DNA of 64,000 nucleotides from Pteria penguin (taxonomy: Eukaryota > Mollusca > Bivalvia > Pterioida > Pteriidae). Positions 9,001 through 19,430 of this stretch are shown piece by piece (the stretch's first letter is position 1; each line of letters starts with the position of its first letter). Made by a program: the position numbers and the translations under genes. Location: contig CM068593.1 of assembly GCA_035048485.1 (NCBI GenBank), forward strand, positions 1,441,955 through 1,505,954. Reading direction: 5' to 3'. The notes under the pieces were generated by a model. That model did not search any database. It was not told the origin of the DNA and was given only the letters and a program-made list of their open reading frames with translations.

Positions 9001-10665
9001 ACGATGAATGGGGACTAGCGCTGTACAGAGTGCCATTAAAGACAAACGATGTATGAGGAAGAATACTGTATAGACAGTGCCATGACAGACACACGTTGTA
9101 TGGGGACCAACACTGTATAGACAGTGCCATTACACACACACGTTGTATGGGGACTAACACTGTATAGACAGTGTCATTACAGAGACACGATGTATAGGGA
9201 CTAACACTGTATAGACAGTGTCATTACAGACACACGATGTATGGGGACTAACACTGTATAGACAGTGTCATTATAGACACACGAGGTTTGGGGACTAACA
9301 CTGTAAAGCCATTTTTTACAGACACACGATGTATAGGGACTAACACTTTATAGACAGTGTCATTACAGAAAGACGGTCTTTGGTGACTAACACTGTATAG
9401 ACAGTGTCATTACAGAGACACGATCTTTGGGGACTAACACTGTATAGACAGTGTCATTACAGACACACGATGTATAGGGACTAACACTGTTTAGACAGTG
9501 TCATTACAGACACACGATGTATGGGGACTAACACTGTACATACAGTGTCATTACACACGCACGATATATGGGGACTGACACTGTATAGATAGTGTCATTA
9601 CAGACACACGATGTATGGGGACTAGCACTCTATAGACAGTGTCATTACAGACACACGTTGTATAGGGAATAACACTGTATAGACAGTGTCATTACACACA
9701 CACGATGTATGGGGACTGACACTGTATAGACAGTGTCATTACAGACACACGATGTATGGGGACTAACACTGTACATACAGTGTCATTACAGACACACCAT
9801 GTATAGTTACTAACACTGTATAGACAGTGGTGTCATTACAAACACACACGATGTTTGGGGACTAACAGTGTATAGACAGTGTCATTACAGACACAAGACA
9901 TATGGGGACTAACACTGAACATACAGTGTCATTACAGACACACCATGTATATTTACTAACACTGTATAGACAGTGTCATTACAGATACACGATGTATGAG
10001 GACTAACACTGTATAGACAGTGTCATTACAGGCCCACGATGTATAGGGACTGACACTGTATAGACACTAGATATATGGGGACTAACACTGAACATACAGT
10101 GTCATTACAGACACACCATGTATATTTACTAACACTGTATAGACAGTGTCATTACAGACACACGATGTATGGGGACTAACACTGTATAGACAGTGTCATT
10201 GCAGACACACGATGTATGGGGATTAACACTGTATAGACAGTGTCATTACAGACACACGATGTATGGGGACTAACACTGTATAGACAGTGTCTATACAGAC
10301 ACACGATGCATGGGGAGTAACAATGTGTAGACAGTGTCATTACAGACACATGATGTATGGGGACTTACACTGTATATACCGTGTCTATATAGACACACGA
10401 TGTATGGGGACTAATACTGTATAGACAGTGTCATTACAGACACACGATGTATGGGGACTAACACTGTATAGACAGTGTCATTACAGAGACACTATGTATA
10501 GGGACTAACACTGTATAGACAGTGTCATTACAGACACACGATGTATAGGGACTAACACTGTATAGACAGTGTCATTATAGACAGACGATGCATGCGGACT
10601 AACACTGTATAGACAGTGTCATTTCAGACACACGATGTATGGGGACTAACACAGGATAAAAAAAT
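9001..10665. repeat. 47-bp minisatellite, about 35 units
   Basis: The tandem unit reads roughly GGGGACTAACACTGTATAGA followed by CAGTGTCATTACAGACACAC and GATGTAT. Each unit holds the hairpin-forming pair ACACTG / CAGTGT around TATAGA. Unit length is mostly constant, with a few shorter or rearranged units (for example near 10,065). There is no coding frame, because 47 is not a multiple of three. Confidence 0.95.
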
Positions 10666-10927
10666 GTCATTAAAATGAAGACAATAATATTATACCAATG
10701 TATCATCTCTCATAGGACCAAGTATTCTTGACTTTTCATTTCTCTAATAATTAATTTGCCTTGACATTGACTCTGCATCTTTAGAAATTAGATGAACTAT
10801 GAATAACTGGTATGAAATATATAAATTTAGCAGCACCTTAAGAAGAAAACTTTGCTATAGATTTCAGGCTATAAATAATATCTCCCCCTAATATAACAGA
10901 GTATTCTGCAGTGAAATTCTACTATGG

Positions 10928-10981
10928 TGACGTCTGCCACATAACTGAGCCAGTAACTCCTCTTTTTCTTTTTTTTTCTTT
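10928..10981 (+). mobile_element. Extremely truncated Penelope-like 3' tail (54 bp) with target duplication
   Basis: Between CAGTGAAATTCTACTATGG (10,909-10,927) and CAGTGAAATTGTACCATGG (10,982-11,000), a 19-bp target duplication with two mismatches, sits 54 bp of the Penelope 3' tail (CTGCCACATAACTGAGCCAG, then AACTCCTCTTT) followed by a T-rich tract. The parental locus at about 48,516-48,535 has a single CAGTGAAATTCTACTATGG and no insert. Confidence 0.8.
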
Positions 10982-12250
10982 CAGTGAAATTGTACCATGG
11001 CACATACAATATGCAGTCATCAACAACCCAGGGAAAATGTACTAAGGGCACATAACTCGCCACAAAAACAAAACAAAAGATGTTCCTTTTTGATTCAATG
11101 TAATCTCTCTACCATAATAAGCTTTTGCAATTACAATTTCTGAATCAATGAAATAAACTTTCGTTAATATTACTCATAGTTAAATTTCATTTTTAGCAGT
11201 ATTTTCCTCGTGACTATTGCTAAATTACCCAGAACTATATTATAACTCATTTTAATAGGAGTATTTTTCTTCAGAGCATAGCAATTTGTTCCATATTTGG
11301 AATACATACATTGGGTAATCTTGAAAAGATAATGATAATTTGTGTGTTAATAAATAGGAGGTATGTATTCCACGATATGTTCCATATAACAGACAAGTAA
11401 AGAATAAGTTTCTTATACAATATACCAAAAACATGGTAACAAATAGTAAAAAGATCTTGTATTGTATACAAAAGGCCTGCTAACAAATAGTGATAGAAAT
11501 TTTGTTTTGAAAATCTACTAATTCTTAAAGCAATTCATGCAAAGCATATTTATAAATAGAGTGTTACTATTCTGAATTGTTTTTCCCGTTTCCCTATAAA
11601 ACTTATACTGGATCGTAGATATTATAATGATGAAAATATTGTAAATTACGGAAATTGCCTTTAAGTGATTCTAATAATAGATATTTCAATATCATAAGAA
11701 ACTGTGCTTGATAGGCAGAGGCAATTTAGACACTGGACTAACGTGACAAAACGATTGTACATCGAGTCTATGGAACTCATATTTCGGTGAATTTTTGTGC
11801 GTACCACATGCAACATGATAAGATTTCGTGATCGAAACTTGTCAACGAGGGCAACGACGGTTCCCTTATCATGGCTCATGGTGACGTAGAAGACATCGAC
11901 CTCGGTGGTAAAGGCTCATATTTCTGTTCCATTCGTTATTCTTCACAGTCTAATAGAACCAAATGCAGAACATGATTCTTCGGATTCCATTTCTAATGGT
12001 CTACCTATTTAGAGGTCCCAGATCTGAAAGTAGAAAAATAAGAGGCTGTTTTAAAAATAATCTTGTCTCTCAAAACATATTTTTATGGTGAATTGTCATT
12101 CATGTTTTTATCACAGAAATTCAAATCTACAAGAAAATTTTATTTTGTTATTCAAATTATATGCATAATTATATTTAGAGATAATATCAGTTTAACCCTT
12201 TCTAATTATTCATTTATTTGTTACTTGCATATTTCTAATAATTCAAATCA

Positions 12251-12421
12251 GGGACAGGCTTGGTATAGTGGTTAAGCGCTAGGCTTTTGGTGCCGACGAT
12301 CCGGGTTCGATTGCTGGGTTGCCCCACTATGTTTAAGAGGTTAGTTACCTTCTGCTTCCATATCGCATTATAACTGGAAAAAAATGTTGAAAGCGACGTA
12401 AAATAAAAATCAACCAACCAA
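12251..12421 (+). repeat. tRNA-derived SINE
   Basis: The head GGACAGGCTTGGTATAGTGG carries an A box, and CCGGGTTCGATTGCTGG a B box near 12,301. The tail ends AAATAAAAATCAACCAACCA. Imperfect target repeats TTTCTAATAATTCAAATCA (12,232-12,250) and TTTCTAGTTTAAATCAACA (12,422-12,440) flank it. The parent locus near 50,820 lacks the insert. Confidence 0.75.
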
Positions 12422-13699
12422 TTTCTAGTTTAAATCAACATTATGAAACAAAGCCAGTGTGACTTGAATACTTACAACGGTATTATACAAGATTTGTCAG
12501 AAGAATACGGGGCAAACACATTTAATGAGCAAAAGATTTTGTAAATAAGTCAATCTTCGAGGCCAAGATCAGAATGTAAAACACATTGATAAGTAATGAA
12601 AGGTCTTGTCACGAGGAATAGATACATGAAATAGTAAAAACTCTTTTCTCTCTTCCATCTCGTACAGATTATAACCAAGGTTAAAGTATTTTTTAAAAGT
12701 AGGTCAAATATCAAGGTCAAGGTCACAAGGTGAAAAATGTTGGTAAATAAAGAAAGGTCTTGGCACAAAGAATACTGAAGTACGTCTTTGGAATTTCATT
12801 TCCTGATGATATGTGGTCCTGAAACGTTATATTCAGTGTGAATCCTCCTTCACCTGATGTGTAAAAGAGTGATATGTTTTGGTATTTATGGCAAGGGTGG
12901 CTACACAATCAGGAGATACCTACTCCTCCCTTCTATATTATCATTGATATTATCATATTTTAATAAGTAGTCATGTCAGTTATTTCTCTCTCCTATATTT
13001 CCTGTCCCCTGAATTCGAAGGATCTTCAATTATTTATCATACTGATAATAATTAAATCATTTACTCCTCCCTTCTACCTGGCTGATCCCCAGATATACAG
13101 AAATCCTTGATTTTAAGCTCGTCGGGTGGAATGTTGGGAGAGCTATTGTAATACCCCGATGTCATCGGCATCGTCATCATCGTCTGTTGACAAAAACACT
13201 GGAAACCTTACTCTTGAGGTAATATATACTATTACACTGACCTGAAGTTTTTTGTTGGTGACTCCTTTCCTTGTTGAGTAGTCGTTAATCTCGAGATCAG
13301 CATGAACAAGCTGTCTTTACAGGCCCGATGTAGGTTGGTGGAGCCTACAGTATCACCCTTCATGATGTGTAGAAGCTCACCAGTCTGTCAGAGAATTGTA
13401 CAGAGCTATATAATGCTATGAGAATACATTGTATTTTGTTTTAAATCATGCTAAATTGAACAGTACAATACTTCAAGCTGAACACCTTCCGTTGGCCTTT
13501 TTTATTACGTCACACATGTATAAATCACCAGAGCTCATCTTTAAAGCCCCTGCAGACGGGTAAAGTAGTAATGTCATACATTTTACTGATTTTGGATTAC
13601 TTCCTAAAGTTTTAGAGTAAGTAGATTAAATGCTGAACTCTCTGCACTTATTCATGATTTCGTACATATATGAATTTTACTGTGTAAAAAGGAAGGTAC

Positions 13700-14600
13700 A
13701 ATTGGGTGCAGTCATAACTTTACATTCAAGTGCACTTAGTTTAGTTTTTCGTCGTAAAAACCAGTCATAAATTTTAGCCAAGTGCTCTTGATATGACGTA
13801 TTTCCGTCTGCAAGTTAACTAAAGATGGGTGCAGTCCTAACAGAACACACACGTTAACGCGGAAAGCGGTCGCGAGGACTGCCTTAGCACACGTGGTAGG
13901 ACTCCTTGCGTTAACACGAGAGAGAATTCGCGTTGACGCGATTTATTCCCGCGTGCGCTCGGTCCAGTCGCACGTTCACATGCTATGTTTGTAATTCTCT
14001 ATGCAGTACGGACTGAGACAATAACATGGATCTAATTAAATTACCGCGAATGTCGCCATAAAAACGTGTATTAAATGTAAGGTTAAAATGACACCCTGCA
14101 TTAAGGATTTCATATGTAATGTAACAACGGAAATTATCGCGTAGACATAAGGAATTTATGAAAAAACTTCGTCAGTTTGTACTAGCATGATTACTTTCTA
14201 ATTTTATTTATCTATTTATTTTCAATTAGTTTATGTATAGTATAGTTATGTATAGTGACACCAAGTTTACCTTTCACGTTTGTTTATTACAGTTTTCCAG
14301 TTTCGTATAACACGATATAAATAATTGTCTTATTATGTACAATTGCATATTTTATATACAAAAAAATTGTTTTAATAGAAAAATATAGTAAATGTACATG
14401 TATATAGAAAGTAAACTAAACTAAAAGTGCACTTGGGGTAAAGTTGGAAACAAGTTTATTACTAAACTTGGAATCAAGTCTACTACTAAACTTGAATCCA
14501 AGTTTTCTCTGTTGTCGCCAAGTAAGGTTGACACGCAGTCATAAAATTAACTTGAAGTGCACTTTATGTAAGATAAGGACTGCAACTAATTGTAGAAGAT
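13700..14600. mobile_element. Candidate nonautonomous DNA element with inverted termini
   Basis: Left text GGGTGCAGTCATAACTTTAC and following AAGTGCACTTAG recur in inverted form at the right end (AAGTGCACTTTATGTAAG, then GGACTGCAACT). Further AAGTGCACTT copies and AAACTTG / CAAGTTT mirror motifs occur near 14,425-14,520, like subterminal repeats. No transposase is seen. The boundaries and target duplication (possibly AATT) are uncertain. Confidence 0.4.
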
Positions 14601-14639
14601 CACAGGATGTGACAATTCATACTTATGATGTCAAATTTT

Positions 14640-14856
14640 AATGGTTGTAACGTGCTGCACATCAGTAGGAATCATACACCTAGTGAGTCTAACTGTCTCA
14701 ATCGAAGTGATGCATACCATATACCTCAATCTCAAAACATTTCAGGCACAAGCCGTACAACTCAAATACTGAATCTCAATATCTCGATAAAAATGATGGA
14801 TCAAACTCAGAACCTTTCTGTCATACAATTCACCTAATAAGTCTCTTTGTCTCCAT
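14640..14856 (-). repeat. tRNA-like tandem array, copy a (left part)
   Basis: About 2-3 units of an 85-bp repeat. On the minus strand each unit resembles a tRNA head: an A-box-like CAGTAGGTGAAT and, about 35 bases on, a B-box-like GTTTGAATCC. Units are degenerate here. The array is split by the element at 14,865 and resumes at 15,230. Relatives are at 34,975-35,360 and 43,205-43,640, each upstream of a TRIM-like gene. Confidence 0.55.
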
Positions 14857-14864
14857 AAAAATGA

Positions 14865-15229
14865 CAATCTTATTAAACCATATTTTTATTCTGCTTCTCT
14901 ATTTGTCCCATTGCGTATAAAGATCTGGTAAAACCCCGTAAGGGGGTCACGTTCTGGTGAAGTCGAATTTTTAGTGGAGCGGCTGTGAAAACCTTGGGAT
15001 GTAATTAACATCCACAGCATGCGTGACCCACAAGGTAGTTTTTGTTACATATTGCGTCACTATCACGCGCCTAATCGAGTCACTGATTGGCTATAGGAAA
15101 TAACGGTTTCTGTGACTGAGACGTCAGCAGAGGTCACCAGAACGTGAACCCTTACGGGGCTTTACCAGATCTTTATACGCAATGGGACAAATAGAGATGC
15201 GGAAGAAACAGCTGGTTTTAATCAGATTG
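14865..15229. mobile_element. Mutator-like MITE with perfect 9-bp target duplication
   Basis: The inverted ends extend about 90 bp. The left runs CAATCTTATTAAACC ... CTCTATTTGTCCCATTGCG; the right repeats it in reverse complement with few changes. TAAAAATGA occurs at 14,856-14,864 and again at 15,230-15,238, directly abutting the ends. Long inverted repeats plus a 9-bp duplication are characteristic of Mutator-like elements. There is no coding capacity. It has inserted into a unit of the tRNA-like array. Confidence 0.85.
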
Positions 15230-15238
15230 TAAAAATGA

Positions 15239-16150
15239 TGGATACCTTAGGATTAAATGGAGTTTCCTTTTTCTAGATAAGTACATATATAATTATACAC
15301 TGAGACATGTACTGCAATGTGTTGTCGTGTTACATAACTGTGACAGTGTATCAGCGATGATATAATTTTGATTCATAGAATAAACGTTAATATTGTGTTG
15401 TATGTACAATTAATGAAATTATTTATCTAGTTAATCACTTATGTATTGATTTATGATGGACAAATTGTGTATTTTTCCTATTTAGTTTTAGTTTATTATA
15501 ACCATTATTTATCTATTTTTACTTCTTTATTTTATTTTATTTTTCTATTTATTTGTAGAAGGGGATTGTTATATTTATTCTATTGTCTTAATAGGTCGAC
15601 GGCTGTGGATCAATTCGCCAGAATCCGTAATTTACAATAGAGGTAAAATACGAAAATAGCAGGTGCTTTCTTACGTTGGCCACTTTATTCAAAATTTACT
15701 TGGTATTATAAGAATGCACTTACGAAGATGAGAAATGTTTATCGAGACTTTCCAACTTGATGTCCGAAATATACATCCGGCAGAGGAAAATTCCAAAGTA
15801 TCCTATGAAATTAAATTAGTTCCACACTTTTCAGATCTGCCATTGTCACAGAGTGTCATCTTAATTAATTAATTAATTTATTTATTTATAATTTCATTTG
15901 GGTTTGGGAAAAATCAAAATATGACAATAGCACCAGAACGAAAGTATCAATATTAAGAGTGAAGTTAAATCTTTCTTGTCAATTTAAGAACTAGTTTTTT
16001 TTTTCATCAATAAAATATATAGATAAATAAATAAATCTCGTTGTAAGAAAGTCAACTCAATGTTAGATAAATCGAGTGCAGGAGGATGCGATGTCTTCTG
16101 TGTTATTCAGTTTTATGTTACATGTGAGTGAGTGAATGAGTATTTACACT
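15239..16150. other. AT-rich spacer without recognised gene
   Basis: Mostly AT-rich with TTAATTAATT / TTTATTTATT low-complexity sequence near 15,865-15,890. The part 15,755-15,865 (GTCCGAAATATACATC ... GATCTGCCATTG) is paralogous to 35,475-35,570, upstream of TRIM copy 4. I see no gene or RNA. Confidence 0.5.
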
Positions 16151-16159
16151 CTGTTCTAG

Positions 16160-16650
16160 AGCCAGCATACTCGGTGACGTACTGGTCCAAGAGCTCCCGG
16201 CAGATCCGACCATTGACACACTGGTCTGAGAGATTCCGGCTAGTTTGACCGGTGCCGGTGACCTATTGGTTCGAGACACCCTTGGTGGTCTGGCCAATGA
16301 TATACTGGTACGAGAAATCCCAGCTGGTCCGACCAGGGACATACTGGTCCGAAAGCTCCCCGCTGGTCTGACCAGTGTAATACTCTCCGAGAGAGCTCGG
16401 TGGTCTGCCAAGTGATATACTGGTATGAGAGACCCCGGCTGGTCTGACTGGAGACACACTGGTCCAAGAGATCCCGGATGGTACGACAAGTGACACACTG
16501 GTCCGGAAGACTCAGGCTGGTCATATTAGTGACATACTGGTCAGAAAGATCCTGGTTGGTGATATTCTAATCTGAGAGATCCCGGCCGGTACGCCCGATA
16601 ACTTACTGGTCCAAAGATCCCAGCTACATCCCAGCTAGTTTGACCAGTGT
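16160..16650. repeat. 39-bp minisatellite, about 13 units
   Basis: The unit is roughly GACACACTGGTCCGAGAGAT followed by CCCGGCTGGTCTGACCAGT. Because 39 is divisible by three, all three minus-strand frames stay open and give repeated 13-residue peptides, a repeat artefact and not a gene. Confidence 0.85.
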
Positions 16651-17126
16651 TTTGTTGGCGTTATGTCTCATAAAAGAGGGACTATGCATCATATAAACTA
16701 TCCGTCACTGCACTAGGCAGTTGTTGTCAACATAATAACAATGGGTTCGAATGAAACTGCTGACTCGTTTCTCGTGTCCTCATTATTGACCTCGACATGC
16801 TGTGTTCGAGTTCATCAACTGACACGTCGGTATCCTTGAAGAGAGATTGTGCAAATAAGAACCAGTGTCAAAGTAGCCGCTGCATTTCTGCTATGGGTGC
16901 AACAAGATAAGATTTCTCTGCGATGCATCACATACTGTCATTGTCACTCCTTTTATATTTGAATTTTTGTTAGTTTTTTCCGGACAATGCCCGCTAAAGG
17001 GGAATATATAATTGTAAGTAGAATCTTTTTGTTATGTGAGCAATGTATTTTCCGATACCCTGCAGTGGCGGATCCAAGATTTTATTAAAAAAAAGGGGGG
17101 GGGGGACCTGTGAAAGTCGAAGAAAA

Positions 17127-17304
17127 AAGAGGAGTTACTGGCTCAGTTATGTAGAAGTCACCTGGGAGCTATACAATACATGAATATAAATAATATACTA
17201 AAACATATAACACATTGCAAAAATATTTGATTGTAGTGCAATTACGATATCCACTTAGGACGGTCATTTAATTTGACAAAAACCAAAACAAATGGTGTGG
17301 TTAA
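17127..17304 (-). mobile_element. 5'-truncated Penelope-like fragment C
   Basis: Matches the terminal part of the larger element (28,872-29,050) from the AAGAGGAGTTACTGGCTCAG tail to ATGGTGTGGTTAA. It is noncoding 3' sequence only. Confidence 0.7.
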
Positions 17305-18230
17305 GTATAAGTAGAACTACTCAGTCACTTTGTGTTCCAAATCTGCAGTTTTTCCGCGCCTTCTTTACATCCGCCGGTTTTATTCTGCTTGTATCTATGG
17401 TGGATTTTATCATGCCTGATTTTTTTTACAAATTTCTTTCTTTATCTCAATGTCGTCCATGATATCTTGCCTTTTCTCACTTACATTACTGATGGTGGGC
17501 AATTCAGATTTTGCGCACAGTTGTGTCAGATAACCTCTTTCCATCCTTCTCCACATCATTTCAATATTTATATTTGTTATCAAACATACGTAAACAGGGG
17601 CATGTTTATACCACCGGTAAGGGCTACGTGCACTGCGAAAGTAAAGATTCTGCTTTTTTGAAAAAAAAAAAACAAAGGAAAATGTCTTTCAAGTCGGCGA
17701 AAGGGGGGGGGGGGGGGCGATACAAGAACTACAGACCATGGTAGATCAAATGAAAAGAGGCCTACTTATTGTATGCATTTGTAATGTCAAATCACTGCGA
17801 CAACTCAAATTTGAGTATACATCTAAAAAGAAAAGGGGTGGGGGTTTATCACCTCTTCAAAGCACGTAATTAAATCTTTTTCTTTTTTCTTTTTTGTTTT
17901 GTTTTGGTTTTGTCGATTTTCTCATTCCGTCAATGTGTGTGTATGTTTGTGTGTGTAGGTGTGAGTATATATATTTGTGTGTATATGTTTGTGTGTGTAG
18001 GTGTGAGTATATATGTGTGATTTCTTTCATCCTCGGATCCGAAAAGAATGGGACACTGTTTCAGGACATTAAAAAGACAGGAAAAAGTGACGGGAGATTT
18101 GAAATGCTACGCATGCAACACATATTGTTTGGTACAACACAAGAAGATATGGATGCGATTCCCTAATATACATTGCACATCATTTTGCTGTAATTCATAG
18201 ATAACCACCCTCTATAGATAATCTCAGTGG
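17305..18230. other. Spacer with G runs and TG microsatellite
   Basis: Contains a G run at 17,704-17,717 and TGTGTG-rich sequence at 17,934-18,018. Parts (near 17,445-17,515 and 17,720-18,170) match 35,650-35,690 and 36,360-36,780 upstream of TRIM copy 4. No coding frame is convincing. Confidence 0.45.
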
Positions 18231-18266
18231 CAAGTTGTTTGTGTACATTATCGTGAAGCACATAGG

Positions 18267-18552
18267 TATTTAAACACGGGTATGAAGCCACGCTCGGTGG
18301 GAATCTCTCAAAACGAAAACAGATAAATTCAATATTGATGTGCATCAATTCCATGGGTAACATATCGTGTGAGTTTAAATCATCCCACCAAGTTTCATTT
18401 TAGCCCCTTCTTATTGTCTTCTCACTTTCTTTTTGATAATTATATTCGAACATCGTATGTTAAAAATAGTACATACTGCCTTGATAATAACAACGTGACT
18501 AGATTACACACTAATTGAACAAAAAGGAAGAATGGCGGAACCTTACCACAAG
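18267..18552 (+). promoter_or_regulatory. Conserved promoter and noncoding first exon of TRIM-like copy 2
   Basis: A TATTTAAA box (18,267-18,274) sits in a block shared with copies 4 and 5 (TTATCGTGAAGCA ... GTATTTAAA ... CAAAACGAAAACAGATAAATT). The block ends at a strong donor, CACAAG/GTAAGAC, at 18,552/18,553. The matching acceptor TTCTATAG ends at 19,413. The TATA-to-donor distance is about 290-335 bases in all three copies. A short upstream frame, MAEPYHK, crosses the junction and stops after SDDQ, before the main ATG. Promoter activity is inferred from conservation only. Confidence 0.55.
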
Positions 18553-18989
18553 GTAAGACATCAGGTACATTGATGCAGATTTGATCTAAGCTACAGTTGA
18601 CGGAATGAAGAGGGATTCAGGGGCGATCAAGCCTTTTTAAAGGTCTTAATCCATAGGCGTAAGAAGCAACAATCCAACTGGTAATATATCGTTTGTCAAT
18701 GCATTTTTCATTCCAGTAATTTTCATATCTATATCTCTGATGTATCATTATCCAATACTACGATATTTGACCATTTTATATGCCATTGAATAATGACATA
18801 TTTTACTGTATCGTGACCTCTTATTAAATCATTGTAAGTAAAAACAATGGAACTTATATTTCTTGTCTATATCATAAAGGCTGGGATGTATCATGGGGTT
18901 CTCTTCAACACCCCCACCCCCTCCTTTCTGATCCTCCAAAACCAACCTCATCTTATAGCAATTTTTCTTCTCTTCAATATAAAAAATAT

Positions 18990-19413
18990 GTCATAGAATT
19001 TTCCATTACAAAAGTGGCGTTTGAGGAGAAAACGTGGTGGATTTTCTTTTCAAGGAAATTTCCATTTCCAAAAAAAAAAAAACCTCCAAACACCCCCCCC
19101 CCAAATAATGTGATTATGTGGCATTATAATGCTTTATCAAATATATCCATATTTCATGTACAATTATATTCTGTTCTATATAATATTGTATTGTATTACT
19201 ATATATCATAAATATCGTATCAATCTTTGAATATTAATAATGGAAATAACTATCTTTGTGAACACTAAATATCTATGGGAAACAGATAAATATATATATT
19301 TGACTTATCCTCCCAGTCGCTCCCCCCCCCCCCTTTCCTTCCGCAGTGAATAGACTATTATTTTAAAAATTCAAGAATAGCAGAGTTATAATGTATTGTT
19401 CTGTATTCTATAG
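18990..19413 (+). other. Leader intron end of TRIM-like copy 2
   Basis: Homologous to the left flank of copy 1 (about 12-606), with C-rich and AT-rich tracts. The acceptor AG is at 19,412-19,413, 17 bases before the ATG. Confidence 0.5.
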
Positions 19414-19430
19414 TCTGATGATCAGTAGTA

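Larger units (their letters stand above)
10790..13660 (-). pseudogene. Decayed partial duplicate of the 3' end of the TM-WD40 gene
   Basis: This region aligns along its length with about 48,395-51,960, the 3' end of the WD40 gene, exons and introns alike. The last exon remnant (about 11,770-11,960) still reads MSHDKGTVVAL-DKF on the minus strand, but its stop codon is changed. It jumps near 11,960 from text matching 49,458 straight to text matching about 50,550, a deletion of about 1.1 kb that removes an intron and most of the large exon. The next exon remnant (13,242-13,384) is 143 bases instead of 156, a 13-base frameshifting deletion. A SINE and a tiny Penelope fragment have inserted since. 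It is not expected to be functional. Confidence 0.85.

Noticed and set aside
12770..12840. Hammerhead ribozyme core (CTGATGA ... GAAAC)
   Set aside because: The two core words are present at a plausible distance, but the bases between them cannot form stem II and the paralogous locus does not keep the motif.
16118..16524. Overlapping minus-strand frames of 77-126 codons
   Set aside because: They arise from a 39-bp minisatellite, which keeps all three frames open. The peptides simply repeat every 13 residues.
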